Positions 63,194 through 64,000 of a DNA stretch of 64,000 nucleotides are shown here, piece by piece. The stretch is taken from assembly GCA_004292755.1 (NCBI GenBank), contig RDXE01000036.1, positions 1 through 64,000 of the forward strand, written 5' to 3'. Each line of letters starts with the position of its first letter. Position 1 is the stretch's first letter. The notes under the pieces were generated by a model. That model searched no databases. It was not told where the DNA came from and saw only the letters and a program-made list of their open reading frames with translations. Both the position numbers and the translations under genes were made by a program. The DNA is from Alphaproteobacteria bacterium. GTDB taxonomy: Bacteria; Pseudomonadota; Alphaproteobacteria; Elsterales; Elsteraceae.

Positions 63194-63891
63194 AGCTGCC
63201 GCTGCCGCGCGGCACGCTGGTGGTCTCCTGCCAGGCGCGGCCAGACAATCCACTCCATGGCGCAGGCTTCATGGCGGCGATGGCGATGGCCGCAGTGGCT
63301 GGCGGTGCCGCGGCCATCCGCGCCAATGGTGCCGCTGACATTGCAGCCATCCATCGCGCGGTGCCCGTGCCGATCATTGGGTTGCGCAAACGCCACACCC
63401 CCGGCTTTGCCGTTGAGATCACCCCGGCCATCAAGGATGCAACCGAGGTCGTGGCGGCTGGAGCCGACATAGTGGCCGTGGACGCAACCCACCGACCGCG
63501 CGATGGCGAGGGGGTGGCTGAGGTGATTGCTGCCATCCGCACCACCTTGGTGCGCCCAGTGCTGGCAGACATCGCGACCGTGGCAGAGGCGCAGGCGGCG
63601 GTCATGGCAGGCGCCGATGCCGTGGCAACCACCCTGTCCGGCTACACCGAGGCGACGCTGACCAGTCGGGACGCGGCCCCTGACCTGGCGCTGGTCGCCC
63701 AGTTGGCCGCCACGCTGCCGGTGCCAGTGATCGCCGAGGGGCGGTTCTGGTCACCGGACGAGGTTGCGCGCGCCTTTGACGCCGGGGCCTGGGCTGTGGT
63801 TATCGGCACCGCCATCACCAACCCGCGGGAGATCACGCGGCGCTTCGTCGCCGCCCTCCCGATCACAGCACGGTCGGAGGGGGCATGCTGA
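63190..63891 (+). CDS. nanE: NanE-like N-acetylmannosamine-6-phosphate 2-epimerase
   Basis: 233 residues from the GTG at 63190 (GTGA overlap with the permease stop). TIM barrel: VVSCQARPDNPLHG at the start, RANGAADIAAI, PIIGLRK, VAVDATHRPRDG, LADIATVAEAQAAVMAGADAVATTLSGYT, and VIAEGRFWSPDEV near the end. These are the NanE signatures. It converts ManNAc-6-phosphate to GlcNAc-6-phosphate. No sialate lyase is visible in the window, so importer 2 may bring in an amino sugar or sialic-acid-like ligand, with other genes to the right. Confidence 0.88.
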   Translation: MKLPLPRGTLVVSCQARPDNPLHGAGFMAAMAMAAVAGGAAAIRANGAADIAAIHRAVPVPIIGLRKRHTPGFAVEITPAIKDATEVVAAGADIVAVDATHRPRDGEGVAEVIAAIRTTLVRPVLADIATVAEAQAAVMAGADAVATTLSGYTEATLTSRDAAPDLALVAQLAATLPVPVIAEGRFWSPDEVARAFDAGAWAVVIGTAITNPREITRRFVAALPITARSEGAC

Positions 63892-64000
63892 GATTGGGGC
63901 TGGATGTTGGTGGCAGTGCCACCCGCTGGGTGCTGATGCGCCGGGCCGAGGTGGCCGCCCGCGGCGAGACCGAGGGCTTCTCCGGCCATCTGTTCGACAG
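63885..64000 (+). CDS. BadF/BadG-type sugar kinase, N-terminal part (cut by window end)
   Basis: ATG at 63885 overlaps the nanE stop. The visible 38 residues contain the phosphate-binding LGLDVGGSATRWVLM, as in glucosamine/N-acetylglucosamine kinases of the BadF family. Being next to nanE, it may phosphorylate ManNAc or GlcNAc. The rest is outside the window. Confidence 0.7.
   Translation, partial: MLRLGLDVGGSATRWVLMRRAEVAARGETEGFSGHLFD

Noticed and set aside
1-64000. CRISPR arrays, insertion sequences, prophage, rRNA and tRNA genes
   Set aside because: Looked for across the window; no regularly spaced repeats, transposase or phage motifs, or RNA gene signatures were seen by eye.

Overview
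This 64 kb window reads as chromosomal DNA of a high-GC alphaproteobacterium, most likely Rhodospirillales-like. The grounds are several families typical of Alphaproteobacteria (DUF4167, DUF1491, short DUF465/YdcH), a tsaE-amgK-murU run, the lysC / flavin oxidoreductase / ptsP order, and TRAP plus sugar ABC uptake systems. I see no rRNA, tRNA, CRISPR array, transposase or prophage. The window starts inside a DNA methyltransferase gene and ends inside a sugar kinase gene.

Region 1 (1-13.9 kb): the 3' end of a large restriction-type DNA methyltransferase is followed by a complete minus-strand sulfolactate catabolic operon (suyA-suyB-slcC-comC), which should interconvert the sulfolactate enantiomers and split (R)-sulfolactate into pyruvate and sulfite. 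A small unexplained ORF sits between suyB and slcC. Next come two DMT exporters flanking a D-threonine-aldolase-like PLP enzyme and a FrnE-type DsbA, then a DUF4167 protein, and a minus-strand cluster resembling part of the yjfJKL membrane cluster (coiled coil, DUF350, DUF2491) led by a small exported protein.

Region 2 (13.5-25.6 kb): DUF2237 and PAS proteins, an Asp/Glu racemase, a PAS-GGDEF-EAL protein with a degenerate GGDEF site, a TRAP transporter (P-Q-M), a GNAT, a beta-hydroxyacid dehydrogenase, a lipoprotein esterase, a PhnZ-like HD protein and a membrane GAF-PAS histidine kinase.

Region 3 (25.6-44.4 kb): mostly housekeeping. cobT diverges from a tightly overlapped cobS-cobC-tsaE-amgK-murU operon (B12 assembly, t6A modification, cell-wall recycling). 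Then come a PRMT7-like protein, a uracil-DNA-glycosylase-like protein, a sirtuin, pgk, DUF1491, an SDR/methyltransferase pair, a YdcH protein, an AT-rich orphan membrane gene that looks foreign, and lysC / flavin oxidoreductase / ptsP.

Region 4 (44.4-50.5 kb): a double-SIS protein, three exported proteins on one strand (LCCL plus SNase-like, coiled coil, Pro-rich lipoprotein) and fabI.

Region 5 (50.7-64 kb): a carbohydrate island. One minus-strand arm carries an SDR, a GntR/FCD regulator, a DgoD-like acid-sugar dehydratase, a complete ABC importer and a GH31 alpha-xylosidase-like enzyme. The divergent plus-strand arm carries a second ABC importer without an ATPase, a NanE-like epimerase and the start of a glucosamine-kinase-like gene. 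Two near-identical palindromes between the arms are probable GntR operators, so the arms may form one regulon in which a single ATPase serves both importers.
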